From: Saccharothrix syringae
GTDB taxonomy: Bacteria; Actinomycetota; Actinomycetes; Mycobacteriales; Pseudonocardiaceae
DNA length: 64,000 nucleotides
Direction: 5' to 3'
Assembly: GCF_009498035.1 (NCBI RefSeq)
Contig: NZ_CP034550.1
Coordinates: 1,426,001 to 1,490,000 of the forward strand
In this document: in pieces, positions 1-9,855 of the stretch
Layout of the letters: the number at the start of each line of letters is the position of its first letter
Numbering within the stretch: position 1 is the stretch's first letter
Program-made: the position numbers and the translations under genes
Notes under the pieces: generated by a model
Database searches by the model: none
Told to the model about the DNA's origin: nothing
The model's input: only the letters and a program-made list of their open reading frames with translations

Positions 1-2411
<2,411 letters not shown>

Positions 2412-2620
2412 TGGTCACCTCGTCTGCCGGCGCCTTCGGCGCTGACCTCGTCGGAACGGGGAACGTGTCGCGCGGGTGAACACGACAGTCGCATCCAATC
2501 ACGAGGTGAGCCGAGAAGTGGACAGGCGTCCGAGGGAAGACTGCGTCACGTCGGTTCGTTGTCAACGACCGGGGGCCGCACCGGCGGCTACCGCGAACCG
2601 CCCACGAAGGGGAACGCACC

Positions 2621-3235
2621 ATGTCGGCAGAGGGCACCACGAAGGTCGACTTCTACTTCGACCCGGTCTGTCCGTTCGCGTGGATCAGCTCTCGCTGGAT
2701 CCTCGAGGTCGAGAAGCAGCGGGACATCGACCTGAACTTCCGCGTGATGAGCCTGTCGGTCCTGAACGAGGGGCGCGACCTGCCCGACGAGTACCGCGAC
2801 ATGCTCGACCGCGCCTGGGGGCCGGTGCGCGTGGCGATCGCGGCCGCCAAGCAGCACGGTGACGGCGTCCTGCGCGACCTCTACACCGCGCTGGGCACCC
2901 GCATCCACAACGAGGGCATCAAGGACTACGCCCAGGCCGTCAAGCTGGCGCTGGAGGAGGTCGGCCTGCCCGCCGAGCTGGCCGCGGCCGCCGACACCGA
3001 CGAGCACGACGAGGAGCTGCGCGCCAGCCACCACCGGGGCATGGACCCGGTGGGCATGGACGTCGGCACGCCGACCATCCACATCGACGGCGTGGCGTTC
3101 TTCGGCCCGGTGCTGAGCAAGATCCCGCGGGGCCAGGACGCGCTGAACGTGTTCGACGGCGCCCGCGCGCTGGCGAGCTACCCGCAGTTCTTCGAGCTGA
3201 AGCGCACCCGGACCGGGGGGCTCGACTTCTCCTGA
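2621..3235 (+). CDS. Mycothiol-dependent nitroreductase, Rv2466c/DsbA family
   Basis: Thioredoxin-fold DsbA-like protein of 204 aa. It closely resembles M. tuberculosis Rv2466c, a mycothiol-dependent reductase that also activates nitro prodrugs; shared segments include [37 protein letters not shown] and FFELKRTRT. The family member Rv2466c has a CPWC active site, whereas here residues 17-20 read CPFA, so the second (resolving) cysteine is absent. A monothiol mechanism with mycothiol is inferred. The ATG start follows a purine-rich GAAGGGGAAC tract. The gene sits back to back with pepN, as in mycobacteria, and is followed by a strong inverted repeat. Confidence 0.9.
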   Translation: MSAEGTTKVDFYFDPVCPFAWISSRWILEVEKQRDIDLNFRVMSLSVLNEGRDLPDEYRDMLDRAWGPVRVAIAAAKQHGDGVLRDLYTALGTRIHNEGIKDYAQAVKLALEEVGLPAELAAAADTDEHDEELRASHHRGMDPVGMDVGTPTIHIDGVAFFGPVLSKIPRGQDALNVFDGARALASYPQFFELKRTRTGGLDFS

Positions 3236-3241
3236 GGCGCC

Positions 3242-3286
3242 CGGTGTGACACTCTGGGGTGAAATTCGTCCGAGAGTGTCACACCG
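3242..3286. promoter_or_regulatory. 14-bp perfect inverted repeat, candidate operator or terminator
   Basis: Arms 3242-3255 and 3273-3286 are perfect reverse complements with core GGTGTGACACTCT, separated by 17 nt. It lies 6 nt after the nitroreductase stop and 17 nt before the aldehyde dehydrogenase start. There is no T-tract, so it may be a regulator operator for the dehydrogenase rather than a terminator. An 11-bp copy of the arm core (GGTGTGACACT) recurs just upstream of the gene starting at 39644. Confidence 0.55.
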
Positions 3287-3302
3287 TCGTGCGGGGGTCG
3301 TC

Positions 3303-4658
3303 GTGATCGAGGTCGTCAACCCGGCCACCGAGGAGGTCCTGGGCACGGTCCGCGCCGGCACCGCCGGTGACGTCGACACCGCCGTGACCAGGGCCGTCAC
3401 CGCGTTCCCGGCGTGGTCGGCGACGTCGGTGGCGGAGCGGCTGGCCGTGGTGCGGGCCGTGGTGGCCGGTCTGCGGGCGCGGGCCGACGAGCTGGCGTCC
3501 ACCATGACCGCGGAGATGGGCACGCCCGTCACGTTCGCGCGGAAGGTGCAGGTGCCCAACCCCGTCGGCATCGCCGAGGGCATCGAGGCCGCGCTGGCGG
3601 GCGGGTACTTCGACGGCGAGGAGATCGGCAACTCGCTGGTGCTGCGCGAGCCGGTCGGCGTGGTCGCGGCGATCACGCCGTGGAACTTCCCGCTGCAGCA
3701 GATGGTGGCCAAGGTCGTGCCCGCCCTGGCGGCGGGGAACACCGTGGTGCTCAAGCCGAGCGAGCTGGCGCCGTTCACCGCCGACCTGCTGGCGTCGGTG
3801 CTGGCCGGGGCGGGGGTGCCCGACGGGGTGTTCTCGCTGGTCCACGGCACGGGACCGGTGGTCGGCGAGGCGTTGGCGGTTCACCCGATGGTGGACATGG
3901 TGTCCTTCACCGGGTCGACCCGGGCCGGGCGGCGGGTGGCGTCGCTGGCCGCCGACACGGTCAAGCGGGTGGCGCTGGAGCTGGGCGGCAAGTCCGCGAA
4001 CGTCGTGCTGGACGACGCCGACCTCGCGCGGGCGGTGAAGATCGGCGTGGCCAACGCGTTCATGAACAACGGGCAGGCGTGCAGCGCGTGGACCCGGCTG
4101 CTGGTGCCCGCCGACCGCCACGACGAGGCGCTGGAGGCCGCCGTCGCCGCGGCGGCGAAGTACGAACCGGGCGACCCGGCCCTGCCCGCCACCCGCCTCG
4201 GGCCCGCCGTGTCGGCCGCCCAGCGCGACCGCGTCGTCGGCTACATCAGGCGCGGGGTCGAGGAGGGCGCCGAGCTGGCCCTGGGCGGCCCCGACGCGCC
4301 CACCTCGCGCGGGTTCCACGTCGCGCCGACGGTGTTCGGGCAGGTCAGGCCGGACATGACCATCGCGCAGGAGGAGATCTTCGGCCCGGTGCTGTCCGTG
4401 CTGCCCTACCGCGACGAGGACGACGCGGTGCGCATCGCGAACTCCACCGTCTACGGCCTGGGCGGCGCCGTGTTCTCCGCCGACCCCGACCGCGCCCTGG
4501 CGGTGGCCAGGCGCCTGCGCACGGGCCAGGTGGACATCAACGGCGCGGCGTTCAACACCAGCGCCCCGTTCGGCGGCTACCGCCAGTCGGGCAACGGCCG
4601 CGAGTTCGGCACCCACGGCCTGGCCGAGTTCACCGAGCTGAAGTCCATCCAACGCTGA
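3303..4658 (+). CDS. NAD(P)-dependent aldehyde dehydrogenase family protein
   Basis: Oxidises an aldehyde to the acid with NAD(P)+; the substrate cannot be read from sequence. At 451 aa it is slightly shorter than typical 470-500-aa family members. Family marks seen are ITPWNFPLQQ near the N-terminal cofactor region, the catalytic base Glu226 in LELGGKS, the nucleophile Cys260 in NNGQACSAW and the late EEIFGPVLSV segment. The 34-residue spacing of Glu and Cys fits the family. I chose GTG 3303 (VIEVVNPATEE) because earlier in-frame codons fall inside the upstream inverted repeat; GTG 3300 is an equally possible neighbour. It converges on the ComB-like gene across a large nested palindrome. Confidence 0.93.
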   Translation: MIEVVNPATEEVLGTVRAGTAGDVDTAVTRAVTAFPAWSATSVAERLAVVRAVVAGLRARADELASTMTAEMGTPVTFARKVQVPNPVGIAEGIEAALAGGYFDGEEIGNSLVLREPVGVVAAITPWNFPLQQMVAKVVPALAAGNTVVLKPSELAPFTADLLASVLAGAGVPDGVFSLVHGTGPVVGEALAVHPMVDMVSFTGSTRAGRRVASLAADTVKRVALELGGKSANVVLDDADLARAVKIGVANAFMNNGQACSAWTRLLVPADRHDEALEAAVAAAAKYEPGDPALPATRLGPAVSAAQRDRVVGYIRRGVEEGAELALGGPDAPTSRGFHVAPTVFGQVRPDMTIAQEEIFGPVLSVLPYRDEDDAVRIANSTVYGLGGAVFSADPDRALAVARRLRTGQVDINGAAFNTSAPFGGYRQSGNGREFGTHGLAEFTELKSIQR

Positions 4659-4663
4659 CCCAC

Positions 4664-4812
4664 CCCGCGCGAGTCGAACCTCCAGACCCCGCGTGTCGAA
4701 CGCCCAGACCCCCCGAGTTCTACGTTCAAGCACCCCTGCGGGGGTCGCGAACGTAGAACTCGGGGGTCGTGGAGGTTCGACACGACGGTGCCGGAGGTTC
4801 GACTCGCGCGGG
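4664..4812. repeat. Triple-nested inverted repeat between convergent genes
   Basis: An outer pair of 20-bp perfect arms (4664-4683 and 4793-4812) encloses a middle 10-bp pair (4692-4701 CGTGTCGAAC with 4775-4784) and an inner 18-bp perfect pair (4710-4727 with 4749-4766, core GAGTTCTACGTTC). A small CCCC/GGGG hairpin sits at the centre. It fills the gap between the stops of the convergent aldehyde dehydrogenase and ComB-like genes, so a bidirectional terminator role is likely. Three different stems nested on one axis suggest a repetitive extragenic element rather than an ordinary terminator. Confidence 0.85.
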
Positions 4813-4813
4813 T

Positions 4814-5530
4814 TCAGGGGCGTAGGGCGCCGTTGAGCAGGCGGGGGGCGGCGGTGCTGACGTTGACCTGGGCGGCCAGTTCGACGTCGGCGGCGTGCCC
4901 GGCGGCGATCAGCTCCCGGCCCGACACGCAGCCGGTGAGGGCGTCGGCCACCGAAGTTCGCTCGAACGTGTCAGCCGCCATTTCCGCCTCGACGGAAGCG
5001 GGGCCGTAGCCGCGCAGCGCCGACAGCACCGCGCCGGCCCCCAGCAGGTCCTCCACCGCCGGCCGCAGCGGCCCGAAGTCCGCCGCCTCGTCCGATGTGG
5101 TGATGTTCACGCCCCACCGCTCACCGCCGGGCACCACGCCGATCGGCCCGCCCGCGGCCAGCTCCCGCGCCGCCGCGGCCACCGCCGCCGCGTTGCGCAG
5201 GCACCCCGCCAGCACGACCGCCCCCGTGCCCGCCGCCAGGTCGCACAGCGTCGCCCCGTTCGGCGACGGCAGCTCCAGCTCCACCCCGGCCGGCACGTTC
5301 ACCAGCGTCGACGGCCGCAGCGACCACGACGGGTCCGCCGGTTCCGCCGCCCGCGCCCGGTCGGACCACCGGATCGGCCGCACCGAACCCCCGCGCGCCA
5401 CCACGACGTCCGCGGCCGTCGAGAACGACAGCACGTCCACCACCACGAGCACCGCGCACTCGACCCCGAGCGCGGTGACCCCCTCGCCGCCCCACTCCAG
5501 CCGCAGCCGGCGGCCCTCCTGCCCGAACAT
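4814..5530 (-). CDS. ComB-like 2-phosphosulfolactate phosphatase family protein
   Basis: The 238-aa protein has the ComB-fold signature VVVDVLSFSTAADVVV near the N-terminus, a central LPSPNGATL segment and a GVNITTSDEAADFG segment. Named ComB enzymes dephosphorylate 2-phosphosulfolactate in coenzyme M synthesis. This organism is not a methanogen, so the true substrate is unknown. ATG 5530 is preferred to in-frame codons further upstream because those would overlap the divergent rpiB gene. Only 26 bp separate the two starts, and on this strand CATCCT lies 6 nt before the ATG, which suggests a leaderless transcript. Confidence 0.75.
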   Translation of the reverse strand: MFGQEGRRLRLEWGGEGVTALGVECAVLVVVDVLSFSTAADVVVARGGSVRPIRWSDRARAAEPADPSWSLRPSTLVNVPAGVELELPSPNGATLCDLAAGTGAVVLAGCLRNAAAVAAAARELAAGGPIGVVPGGERWGVNITTSDEAADFGPLRPAVEDLLGAGAVLSALRGYGPASVEAEMAADTFERTSVADALTGCVSGRELIAAGHAADVELAAQVNVSTAAPRLLNGALRP

Positions 5531-5556
5531 CGGGCCAGGATGGCAGACTCCCTGAC

Positions 5557-6024
5557 GTGCGCGTTTACCTGGCATCAGACCACGCGGGCTTCGAGCTGAA
5601 GACCGCCCTCGCCAAGCACCTCGCCGAGGCCGGCCACGACGTGGTCGACGTCGGCCCCGCGGTGTACGACGCGGAGGACGACTACCCGCCGTTCTGCATC
5701 GAGGCGGCGAGCCGGGTCGTCGCGGAACCCGGCAGCCTCGGCGTCGTGATCGGCGGCTCCGGCAACGGCGAGCAGATCGCGGCCAACAAGGTGCCCGGCG
5801 CCCGCGCCGCGCTCGCCTACAGCGTGGAGACCGCGAAGCTGGCCCGCGAGCACAACGACGCCCAGCTCATCGGCGTCGGCGCGCGGATGCACACCACCGA
5901 GGAGGCGTTCGCGATCGTCGAGGCGTTCCTGGCCACCCCGTTCTCCGGGGCCGAGCGGCACGCCCGCCGCATCGACATCCTGCGCGACTACGAGCGGACC
6001 GGGCAGGCCCCGCCGCTGCCCTGA
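5557..6024 (+). CDS. rpiB: Ribose-5-phosphate isomerase B
   Basis: Interconverts ribose 5-phosphate and ribulose 5-phosphate in the non-oxidative pentose phosphate pathway. The 155-aa protein begins MRVYLASDHAGFELK and carries GGSGNGEQIAANK. Glu72 occupies the catalytic position held by cysteine in E. coli RpiB, as in the mycobacterial enzyme. The start is GTG 5557; a CAGACT box ends 7 nt before it, consistent with leaderless transcription. The gene diverges from the ComB-like gene and precedes the Nei-like glycosylase, matching the Rv2465c-Rv2464c order. Confidence 0.95.
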   Translation: MRVYLASDHAGFELKTALAKHLAEAGHDVVDVGPAVYDAEDDYPPFCIEAASRVVAEPGSLGVVIGGSGNGEQIAANKVPGARAALAYSVETAKLAREHNDAQLIGVGARMHTTEEAFAIVEAFLATPFSGAERHARRIDILRDYERTGQAPPLP

Positions 6025-6060
6025 CCGGCGGCACCCGGCACCACCGGGTAGTTTTCAGCC

Positions 6061-6864
6061 GTGCCTGAAGGTCACACCCTGCACCGCCTGGCGCGGCTGC
6101 ACCAGCGCCGCTACGCGGGCTCGACCGTGCGCGTGTCGAGCCCGCAGGGCAGGTTCCCCGCGGGCCTGGTCGACGGTCGCCTGTTCGAGGGGGCCGAGGC
6201 CCACGGCAAGCACCTGTTCCACCACTACGGCCCGGACGCGACCGTGCACGTCCACCTGGGCCTGTACGGCTCGTTCACCGAGTCGCCGCACCCGGTCGTC
6301 GAGCCGGTGGGGCAGGTGCGGATGCGGGTGGTCGGCGCCACGCACTGGACGGACCTGCGCGGCCCGACCAGGTGCGAGGTGCTGACCGACGTGGAGGTCG
6401 ACGCCCTGCGCGCCCGCCTCGGCCCGGACCCGCTGCGACCCGACGCCGAACCGGACCTGGCGTACGCGAAGGTGGCCGGGTCGCGGCAGTCGATCGCGGC
6501 GCTGCTGATGGACCAGGCCGTGCTGGCGGGCGTGGGCAACGTCTACCGCGCCGAAATCCTGTTCCGGCACCGCGTGCCCCCGTACACGCCCGGCAACCGG
6601 GTCGACAAGGCGCTGTGGGACGACATGTGGTGCGACCTGGCCGTGCTCATGGAGGGCGGGGTGGAGGTGGGCCGCATCGACACCGTGCGGCCCGAGCACC
6701 TGCCCGAGGCCATGGGGCGCGCCCCGCGCGAGGACCGGCACGGCGGCGAGGTGTACGTCTACCGCCGCACCGGGCTGCCGTGCCTGGTGTGCGGCACGCC
6801 CGTGGTCTCGGCCGCGCTGGTCGGGCGCACCCTCTACTGGTGCCCGACCTGCCAGGCGGGCTGA
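6061..6864 (+). CDS. Fpg/Nei family DNA glycosylase (Nei2-like)
   Basis: Base-excision repair enzyme that removes oxidised bases and nicks the abasic site. After initiator removal the 267-aa protein begins PEGHTLHRL, giving the N-terminal proline nucleophile and glutamate of the family. The helix-two-turn-helix region includes LLMDQAVLAGVGNVYRAEIL, and the C-terminus has a CxxC...CxxC zinc finger (CLVCGTP and CPTC). The gene corresponds in order to Rv2464c. The TAGTTT box at 6049-6054 lies 6 nt before GTG 6061, so the message is probably leaderless even though rpiB ends only 36 nt upstream. Confidence 0.93.
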   Translation: MPEGHTLHRLARLHQRRYAGSTVRVSSPQGRFPAGLVDGRLFEGAEAHGKHLFHHYGPDATVHVHLGLYGSFTESPHPVVEPVGQVRMRVVGATHWTDLRGPTRCEVLTDVEVDALRARLGPDPLRPDAEPDLAYAKVAGSRQSIAALLMDQAVLAGVGNVYRAEILFRHRVPPYTPGNRVDKALWDDMWCDLAVLMEGGVEVGRIDTVRPEHLPEAMGRAPREDRHGGEVYVYRRTGLPCLVCGTPVVSAALVGRTLYWCPTCQAG

Positions 6865-6889
6865 CCGCGCCGGGCCGGGCCCCGAACCG

Positions 6890-7669
6890 TCAGAAGTCGA
6901 ACCCGCCGAAGTCGCCGCCGAAGTCCCCGCCGCCGAAATCGCCGCCGCCGAAGTCACCGCCCATGTCACCGCCCATGTCCCCGCCGGCGTCGCCCATGTC
7001 ACCGCCGTCGCCCGCGTCCGCGCCGTCCGCGTAGCCGTCGGCGTAGGCGTCCGCGGCCGCGACACCGGCCATGCCCGAGAACATGGCGCTGAACAGCAGC
7101 ATCGAGCCCAGCCCCCAGGCACCCGCGACCAGCGCGGGCTTCCACCACGGCTCGGAGTACCAGCCCTGCGGCACCGGCCGCCCCGCCACGATGCCACCCG
7201 GGTAGTAGTGCGGCGTGCGCGAACCCGGCCGCGGCGAGGCCGCGTAGTGGTGGCCCTCCACCGTGACGTCGCGCTCCTCGGACACCCGCCCGGCGCGGCC
7301 CTGACCGGTGAGGTCGGGCAGCTCGGGGCCCGGGTCGAGGCCCATCGCGGTGCGCGCGGCCCGCACGTAGTACAGGCCCTCCATCGCGGTCTGGGTGACC
7401 AGCCGGCACTGCTCGACCGTGCGCGCCTGCTCCATCTGCGACCCGGCCGCGGTGAACCGCTCGGACGCGTCCGCCAGCGCCTGCTGGGAGGCGACGTCCG
7501 TGCCGGTCAGGTTCACCACCTGGCCGCCGAGCCGCTCCACCCAGCGCCGGGCCTCGGCCTGGGCGTCCTCCAACTGCCTGCGGCGCTTCGCCGCGGCGTT
7601 GTTCGCGAGCAGCCAGCCCGCGCCCACGACGACGACCAGCAGGACGACCAGCACGATCCCGGTGCTCAT
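6890..7669 (-). CDS. Conserved actinobacterial membrane protein with Gly/Asp/Phe-rich tail
   Basis: About 259 aa. A single N-terminal membrane segment (GIVLVVLLVVVVGAGWLLA) is followed by a charged helical region (KRRRQLEDAQAEARRW), a globular middle and a second hydrophobic patch near residue 200. The C-terminus is low-complexity, alternating GGDMG and GGDFGG units and ending GGFDF. ATG 7669 is preferred to the ATG three codons earlier because the hydrophobic segment then follows MSTG directly. It resembles uncharacterised actinobacterial proteins sometimes annotated DUF1542-like; function is unknown. It lies downstream of, and in the same direction as, the Eis-type gene. Confidence 0.75.
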   Translation of the reverse strand: MSTGIVLVVLLVVVVGAGWLLANNAAAKRRRQLEDAQAEARRWVERLGGQVVNLTGTDVASQQALADASERFTAAGSQMEQARTVEQCRLVTQTAMEGLYYVRAARTAMGLDPGPELPDLTGQGRAGRVSEERDVTVEGHHYAASPRPGSRTPHYYPGGIVAGRPVPQGWYSEPWWKPALVAGAWGLGSMLLFSAMFSGMAGVAAADAYADGYADGADAGDGGDMGDAGGDMGGDMGGDFGGGDFGGGDFGGDFGGFDF

Positions 7670-7714
7670 GCAGTGCACAACGCCGGGCGGGGGCGTGCGG
7701 GTTCCCGCACCGGG

Positions 7715-8920
7715 TCAGAACACCTCCGGGCAGTGGGGCTCGTGGTCGCCCAGGAACGCGTGCGACAAGGCGTTGAGGGACCCCGGCGTGATCTCGCGCA
7801 CCCGCTGGGCGCGCGCCAGGGACGTCAACCGCGTGCCGCCCAGGTAGGCCGCGCCCAGCGCCTGCACGTCCAGTTCGACGTCCGGGTCGTCGTCCACCCG
7901 CTGCGCGGTCGCCTCGCCGCCCTTCACGGTCAACCGCACGCGGCCGGCGTTCCACGGGCAGAACCCGTCGGACACCGCCAGCACCACGTCCACGTCCGAG
8001 CCGTAGCGGCGCTGGGCGAGCGCGCGGTCGACGTCCACCAGGCGCACCCACAGCGAGTCGCTGCGGCTGCGCAGCGCGAGCCGCACGTCGGCCAGCAGGT
8101 GGAGGACCGGGTCGTCGGAGGCGGTGAAGAACTTCAGCTCGCCGATCAGGTCCATGTCCAGCAGGTGCCGGTAGAGCGCCGCGTACGCCTCGGGGGTGAG
8201 CGCCGCGATCTCCCGCACGTGCAGCTCGCCGCGCGGACCGCGTTCCTGCCAGTCCTGCTTGACCCGGTACACCGCGTAGCCCTCGGGGTGCTTCACGTAC
8301 TTGTAGGCGCTCAGCCCGCCGCGGTCGTGCTCCTCGTCGGCGAAGTGGTGCCCCCACTGGGCGTCGTTGCGGCTCAGCCAGCCCGTGCGGCTCGGGCGCA
8401 ACGCCTCGTAGACGTCCCTCATGTGCGGCATCGCCTCGTCGCGGGGCACCTCGCGGACCCGCGCGCCGCCCAGCGACACGCCGGGGTGGAACGCCGCGTT
8501 CTTCGGCACGGACAGCCGCGCGAACTCGGCCGCGAGCCCGTAGCCGAACCGCCCGTAGATCGCCGCCTCCGACGCCCACAGCGCCGCCACGGCCTCGCCA
8601 CCGTCGCGCAGGTCGTCCAGTTGGCCGCGCATGACCCGGGTGAGCACGCCGCGCCGGCGGTGGTCCGGTTTGACGACCACGGACGTGACGGCGGCGACCG
8701 GCTGCGGACCGCCGCCGGGCACGGTCATCTCACGCGTCTGCACACCACCGCCGCCGACCATCTCGTCACCGTCGAACACGGCGTGCGTGCGCCCGGGCTC
8801 GAACAGGTCGCCGTAGCGGTCGAGCCGGTCCTCGCGCACGTCGTTGAGGAACGCCGCGTCGACGACGCGCTGGAAGTCGTGGAGGTCGTCCGGGGTCAGC
8901 GTGCGGAGGGTGAGCGCCAT
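7715..8920 (-). CDS. Eis-family GNAT N-acetyltransferase
   Basis: The 401-aa length nearly equals M. tuberculosis Eis (402 aa), which multi-acetylates amines including aminoglycosides. The first GNAT domain contains the acetyl-CoA loop VVVKPDHRRRGVLTRVM; a second degenerate GNAT domain and an SCP2-like sterol-carrier domain follow (LRLVDVDRAL-type segment, then VRLTVKGG). The protein ends CPEVF, giving the C-terminal phenylalanine whose carboxylate acts as general base in Eis. The tyrosine general acid is plausibly in AIYGRFGYG. The native substrate is unknown. The start is ATG 8920. Confidence 0.9.
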   Translation of the reverse strand: MALTLRTLTPDDLHDFQRVVDAAFLNDVREDRLDRYGDLFEPGRTHAVFDGDEMVGGGGVQTREMTVPGGGPQPVAAVTSVVVKPDHRRRGVLTRVMRGQLDDLRDGGEAVAALWASEAAIYGRFGYGLAAEFARLSVPKNAAFHPGVSLGGARVREVPRDEAMPHMRDVYEALRPSRTGWLSRNDAQWGHHFADEEHDRGGLSAYKYVKHPEGYAVYRVKQDWQERGPRGELHVREIAALTPEAYAALYRHLLDMDLIGELKFFTASDDPVLHLLADVRLALRSRSDSLWVRLVDVDRALAQRRYGSDVDVVLAVSDGFCPWNAGRVRLTVKGGEATAQRVDDDPDVELDVQALGAAYLGGTRLTSLARAQRVREITPGSLNALSHAFLGDHEPHCPEVF

Positions 8921-9041
8921 GAGCAGTTCATACGCCGGTGGCGCGGCCCGCGCGATCCCAATTCGGGGCCGCCCGACCCCGTGGCGGGCCGTCCGCTCGG
9001 TTCACCGTGAAGTGCGGTCACGCGGGGAGCACACTGTGGCG

Positions 9042-9164
9042 ATGGACAAGCTGCGGGTGGTCCTGAGATGCCTGGTGTCGTTCACCATCGGGCTGCTCAT
9101 GGTGCTGCTGGCGATCCGCTTCGGCGAGGCCCTGTGGCGCGCGCTGGTGTCGTACGGCAGGTAG
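9042..9164 (+). CDS. Small single-span membrane protein (40 aa)
   Basis: An ATG start gives MDKLRVVLRC followed by one hydrophobic span (LVSFTIGLLMVLLAI) and a short basic tail ending YGR. Positive charge at the N-terminus and the length fit a small membrane protein. No family is recognised. It lies alone between the divergent Eis-type gene and the P-loop gene. Expression is unproven; codon use and the clean membrane span are the only support. Confidence 0.5.
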   Translation: MDKLRVVLRCLVSFTIGLLMVLLAIRFGEALWRALVSYGR

Positions 9165-9234
9165 GCCGTTCGGGGGAGGGGGCATCCGGCCGCTTCCGGG
9201 GACGGCGGTCCGGGCGTCGTGCTGACATGGGGGC

Positions 9235-9855
9235 ATGACGTGGGACCCGTTCGGGACGTTGGCGCGAACCCTGTGGATCACCGGTGGGCAGTGGGCGGGC
9301 AAGAGCACCGTCGCGGACATCCTCGCGGTCCGATGTGGACTGACCGCGTACCACTACGACTACCACGACGCCCGGGGGCACCTGGACCGGCGGATCGCCG
9401 CCGGGGTCGAGCTGCCGGACGCGGAGCAGGACTACGTGCGGGACACGCCCGAGCGGACGGCGGCCCGCGTGCTCGCCGGGTTCCCCCGGCGCTTCGAGTG
9501 GGCGCTGGACGACCTGCGCGCGCTGGTGTCGGGGCGGCCGGTCATCGCCGAGGGGTGGGGCCTGCGGCCCGAGCTGGTGGTGCCGATCGCCCGTTCGACG
9601 AGGCAGGTGCTGGTCATGGTGCCGACCGAGGGGTTCCGCCGGTACCAGGCCGCCACCCTGCCGCGGGCGGGGGCGCTGTCGCAGCCGGTGAGCGACCCGG
9701 AACTGGCCCAGCGCAACCGCCTGGAACGCGATCGGCTGATCGCCGCGGACGCGGTGCGCAGCGCGCGCGAGCTGGGGGTCCGGGTGCTGGAGGTGGACGG
9801 GTCGCGGGACGCCGAGGCCGTGGCCGACGTGGTGGCCGACCACTTCGGGCTCTAG
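9235..9855 (+). CDS. P-loop NTPase/kinase-like protein
   Basis: This 206-aa protein has Walker A GGQWAGKST near residue 18, as in small-molecule kinases. A following YHYDYHDARGHLDRR segment could bind substrate, and RPVIAEGWGLRP is a Walker-B-like strand. The AQRNRLERDRLIAADA region resembles the lid/LID-arginine part of nucleoside or shikimate-type kinases. The substrate is unknown. The start is ATG 9235. It is the last confident gene before a 1.2-kb stretch with mobile-element remnants. Confidence 0.7.
   Translation: MTWDPFGTLARTLWITGGQWAGKSTVADILAVRCGLTAYHYDYHDARGHLDRRIAAGVELPDAEQDYVRDTPERTAARVLAGFPRRFEWALDDLRALVSGRPVIAEGWGLRPELVVPIARSTRQVLVMVPTEGFRRYQAATLPRAGALSQPVSDPELAQRNRLERDRLIAADAVRSARELGVRVLEVDGSRDAEAVADVVADHFGL

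Noticed and set aside
6890..7020. A CRISPR-like or minisatellite array in the repetitive GGDFGG-coding stretch
   Set aside because: The repeats are in-frame codons of a low-complexity protein tail, vary in length and have no spacers.
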